Shown here: positions 61,913 through 64,000 of the stretch, piece after piece
Layout of the letters: each line of letters begins with the position of its first letter
Position numbering within the stretch: the first letter of the stretch is position 1
Source of the DNA: Myroides profundi
GTDB lineage: Bacteria > Bacteroidota > Bacteroidia > Flavobacteriales > Flavobacteriaceae
Assembly: GCF_000833025.1 (NCBI RefSeq)
Contig: NZ_CP010817.1
Span: 186,001 to 250,000, forward strand
DNA: 64,000 nucleotides
Direction of reading: 5' to 3'
The notes under the pieces: generated by a model
Told to the model about the DNA's origin: nothing
Seen by the model: the letters and a program-made list of their open reading frames with translations, nothing else
Database searches by the model: none
Made by a program: the position numbers and the translations under genes

Positions 61913-62458
61913 TTAAGCTTGATTCTGTTGTTTAGTATTTTCAATTGCTACATCTAGTGGCATAACTAATTTGTCTTTACCAAAGATGAAGTTCTCACGA
62001 GTAACATCTGCTTTAGCAATTTGTTTAGATGTAGTCAAGTAAATTGCTTGTTTAGGACAAGCCTCTTCACATAAACCACAAAAAATACAACGAAGCATAT
62101 TAATCTCGTATATCTCAGCGTATTTTTCCTCGCGATAAAGATGTGCTTCTTCAGGTTTGCGTTCTGCTGCTTTCATTGAGATAGCCTCTGCAGGACATGA
62201 TAATGCACATAAACCACAAGCTGTACAACGCTCTCTACCTTCGTCATCACGCATTAGCATATGTCTTCCGCGATATACATCACTGAAAGGTCTTTGTTGT
62301 TCTGGATAAGCGATAGTCACTTTTTTCTTAAACATGTGTTTTAAGGTAACCATCATTCCTTTGAAGATAGCTACTAAGTAGATCTTCTCTGTCCAAGTCA
62401 GCTTCTTATTAGAAACTTCCTTTTTTCTTCCTGATAATGAATAAGTATTTGTCGACAT
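61913..62458 (-). CDS. nuoI: NADH-quinone oxidoreductase subunit I
   Basis: A ferredoxin-type peripheral subunit carrying two [4Fe-4S] clusters (N6a/N6b). The Cys motifs are Cys-Thr-Ala-Cys-Gly-Leu-Cys-Ala-Leu-Ser-Cys-Pro and Cys-Ile-Phe-Cys-Gly-Leu-Cys-Glu-Glu-Ala-Cys-Pro. I start it at the ATG at 62456-62458 (Met-Ser-Thr-Asn), giving 181 aa and a 2-bp gap after nuoH; an upstream in-frame ATG at 62536 would overlap nuoH by 76 bp with unlikely residues. Confidence 0.95.
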   Translation of the reverse strand: MSTNTYSLSGRKKEVSNKKLTWTEKIYLVAIFKGMMVTLKHMFKKKVTIAYPEQQRPFSDVYRGRHMLMRDDEGRERCTACGLCALSCPAEAISMKAAERKPEEAHLYREEKYAEIYEINMLRCIFCGLCEEACPKQAIYLTTSKQIAKADVTRENFIFGKDKLVMPLDVAIENTKQQNQA

Positions 62459-62460
62459 GC

Positions 62461-63495
62461 TTAACTTTTTACTAGTAAGATTACAATAGCTGTAATTACT
62501 AAATTCAACAATGCTAATGGAATTAATGATTTCCATCCTAAGTTCATCAATTGGTCATAACGGAAACGTGGTAAAGTCCAGCGTACCCACATATAAACAA
62601 ATATGAAGAAACATATTTTAACGAATAGAGCGAAAATACCTATTACGTTTGCAATATTTACTCCCCAGTTTTCTACAGCCCATGACATACCTGGATAGTT
62701 ATACGCCCCGAAGTATAGTACAGAGATGATAGCCGATGAGATAAATAAGTTTGCATATTCAGCAAAAAGGAAGAATCCCATCTTCATAGAAGAATATTCT
62801 GTGTGGAATCCTCCAATTAATTCTTGTTCACATTCTGCTAAGTCAAAAGGTGCACGATTAGTTTCAGCAAACGAACAAATCAAGAAGATTAAAAAACCAA
62901 CTGGTTGGTAGAATACGTTCCAGTTCATTCCTTGTTGTTGTAATGCTATTTCTCGCATGCTTAATGACTGAGTCATTAATAGTAATGATATTAGTGAAAG
63001 TCCCATTGCGATTTCATATGAAATCATTTGTGACGCAGCACGAATACCACTCATTAAAGAGTATTTATTATTTGATGCCCAAGCTCCAATCATGATACCA
63101 TATACTCCTACAGAAAGTACTGCGATGATATATAGTAAGCCAACATTTAAGTCAGCAGCTTGTAATATAATATCTCTTCCAAATAAATGAAACTTATCTC
63201 CCCAAGGAATAACAGCACTAGTCATTAATGCTAATGTCATCGCAAGGAAAGGACCAAACTTAAATAAGAACTTATTTGGTGTGTTTGGTTGTGTTTCTTC
63301 TTTAGCGAATAGTTTTAAACCATCTGCTAGTGGTTGTAAGATACCTCCTTTACCAGCACGGTTAGGACCTAGACGGTCTTGTATCCAGGCAGCAATTTTA
63401 CGTTCTGCTAACGTGGCATACATCGCCATAAGCATCGTAACTGCAAACACAACTACAATGATAACTGCCTTATCTATAATAATAGTTTTATCCAT
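62461..63495 (-). CDS. nuoH: NADH-quinone oxidoreductase subunit H
   Basis: A 344-aa membrane subunit that forms the quinone-binding channel with NuoB/NuoD. Typical: Arg-Lys-Ile-Ala-Ala-Trp-Ile-Gln-Asp-Arg-Leu-Gly-Pro-Asn-Arg-Ala-Gly near residue 31, Glu-Thr-Asn-Arg-Ala-Pro-Phe-Asp-Leu-Ala-Glu-Cys-Glu-Gln-Glu-Leu near 212, and Thr-Leu-Pro-Arg-Phe-Arg-Tyr-Asp-Gln-Leu-Met near 308. Full length. Confidence 0.97.
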   Translation of the reverse strand: MDKTIIIDKAVIIVVVFAVTMLMAMYATLAERKIAAWIQDRLGPNRAGKGGILQPLADGLKLFAKEETQPNTPNKFLFKFGPFLAMTLALMTSAVIPWGDKFHLFGRDIILQAADLNVGLLYIIAVLSVGVYGIMIGAWASNNKYSLMSGIRAASQMISYEIAMGLSLISLLLMTQSLSMREIALQQQGMNWNVFYQPVGFLIFLICSFAETNRAPFDLAECEQELIGGFHTEYSSMKMGFFLFAEYANLFISSAIISVLYFGAYNYPGMSWAVENWGVNIANVIGIFALFVKICFFIFVYMWVRWTLPRFRYDQLMNLGWKSLIPLALLNLVITAIVILLVKS

Positions 63496-63507
63496 ACTTA
63501 TGCCGAT

Positions 63508-64000
63508 TTATTCTTTAGATTCATTATCTGTAAAAGGAATCTCCTTCATACTAATTTTAACGCGGTCTTGGTCACGTCCTTCTAAGATATGTTTTTCTGT
63601 TTTCATTACTACTTTATCTAATTTCTTAGTGTAGTTGTTTTGATTGATAACAGAGAATTTCTCAAACTTACGCGGTCCTTCAATAACCCAGTCTTTTGTG
63701 TCTTTATGGTCAAAACGACAGCTGTTACAAATGAACTCTTCTACTTCGTGGAATTCATCTTTACGAGCTGTTACTCTTTGGATTTCTTCACCGAACATCC
63801 ATACTGTTACTTTACCAGAACATGTAGGACAATCTCTATGTGCGTTGTAAGGTTTGTTAAACCAGACACGTGATTTAAAGCGGAATGTTTTATCTGTTAA
63901 TGCTCCTACAGGACATACATCTATCATATTTCCAGAGAACTCATTATCAATTGCAGCTGATATATAAGTTGATATCTGTGCGTGATCACCACGTCCACAT
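63508..64000 (-). CDS. nuoG: NADH-quinone oxidoreductase subunit G, C-terminal part (partial)
   Basis: The 3' end of a gene entering from the right edge; reading is open through position 64000. It begins in the [4Fe-4S] region (Cys-Gly-Arg-Gly-Asp-His-Ala-Gln, then Met-Ile-Asp-Val-Cys-Pro-Val-Gly-Ala-Leu-Thr), continues with Cys-Pro-Thr-Cys and Cys-Asn-Ser-Cys pairs, and stops about 85 residues later. It thus lacks the long molybdopterin-like domain of Escherichia coli NuoG, as I recall for NuoG of Flavobacteriaceae. The methionine at 63927 is internal, not a start. Confidence 0.9.
   Translation of the reverse strand, partial: CGRGDHAQISTYISAAIDNEFSGNMIDVCPVGALTDKTFRFKSRVWFNKPYNAHRDCPTCSGKVTVWMFGEEIQRVTARKDEFHEVEEFICNSCRFDHKDTKDWVIEGPRKFEKFSVINQNNYTKKLDKVVMKTEKHILEGRDQDRVKISMKEIPFTDNESKE

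Noticed and set aside
1..64000. CRISPR array, prophage or insertion sequence
   Set aside because: No regularly spaced repeat-spacer pattern, integrase, transposase or phage structural gene was seen; the only tandem repeat has no unique spacers.

Overview
The window is AT-rich bacterial DNA that I assign to the family Flavobacteriaceae (phylum Bacteroidota); the genus Myroides or a close relative is a guess. The evidence is many lipoproteins with short signal peptides and a Cys lipobox, a TonB-dependent receptor with an N-terminal carboxypeptidase-regulatory-like domain, promoters of the flavobacterial type (TAnnTTTG at -7), a FeoA/FeoB/small Cys-rich protein set, a NuoG that ends soon after its Fe-S region, and few Shine-Dalgarno sites. 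Most of the window is ordinary chromosomal core; accessory material is concentrated at 2.0-5.5 kb, 27.9-29.6 kb and 31-35 kb.

Layout. 1-310: start of a secreted tricorn-like protease, cut by the window edge. 470-1980: an M14-family deacylase and 5-formyltetrahydrofolate cyclo-ligase, overlapping by 4 bp. 1981-5478: a small accessory region with a 99-bp tandem repeat of four copies, four unknown genes (one resembling DUF4279) and a ParE-type toxin/antitoxin pair. 5681-9734: uvrC and a patatin/beta-barrel outer-membrane protein. 9735-12599: tyrosine catabolism (hmgA, hppD) behind a long leader that holds a 21-codon ORF. 12858-17499: a likely operon of DUF3108 protein, tryptophan 2,3-dioxygenase, an M23 lipoprotein and pgi. 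17604-21423: a TonB-dependent receptor and an aldo/keto reductase. 21498-26646 (minus): metG, three small membrane or lipoproteins and a DUF5074-like propeller lipoprotein. 26786-30707: DUF2891 protein, an unknown protein with a beta-solenoid-like middle, a CsaA-like protein and a 2H phosphoesterase. 31110-35234: small unknown proteins, three tandem paralogous membrane proteins (two with a DUF3592-like domain) and a GNAT enzyme. 35315-43334: aspartokinase with GNAT, fbp, a TerB-like protein, dCMP deaminase, an S41 protease and an M13 metalloprotease. 43496-46931: SCO protein, then feoA-feoB and a 43-aa Cys-rich partner. 47042-53541 (minus): a complete trpEGDCFBA operon behind a leader peptide with three consecutive Trp codons and an intrinsic terminator. 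53622-55808: PfkB sugar kinase and a Kdo-kinase-like protein. 56302-64000 (minus): nuoG(partial)-H-I-J-K-L-M-N of respiratory complex I.

How the parts work together. The trp operon makes tryptophan and appears to be controlled by translation-coupled attenuation, while tryptophan 2,3-dioxygenase elsewhere in the window degrades it; hppD and hmgA degrade tyrosine through homogentisate. pgi and fbp serve hexose phosphate metabolism and gluconeogenesis. Complex I, the SCO protein (copper delivery to cytochrome oxidase) and Feo (iron) serve respiration.

The most notable non-textbook items are the trp attenuator, the structured 5' leader with a tiny ORF before hmgA, the palindrome-bearing 99-bp tandem repeat beside the unknown cluster, the domain-deletion paralog in the DUF3592-like cluster, a possible free-standing small RNA at about 12.71-12.83 kb, and a dispersed 27-bp repeat at 30.9 and 54.8 kb. 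I saw no rRNA, tRNA, CRISPR array, insertion sequence, prophage or obvious new defence system.
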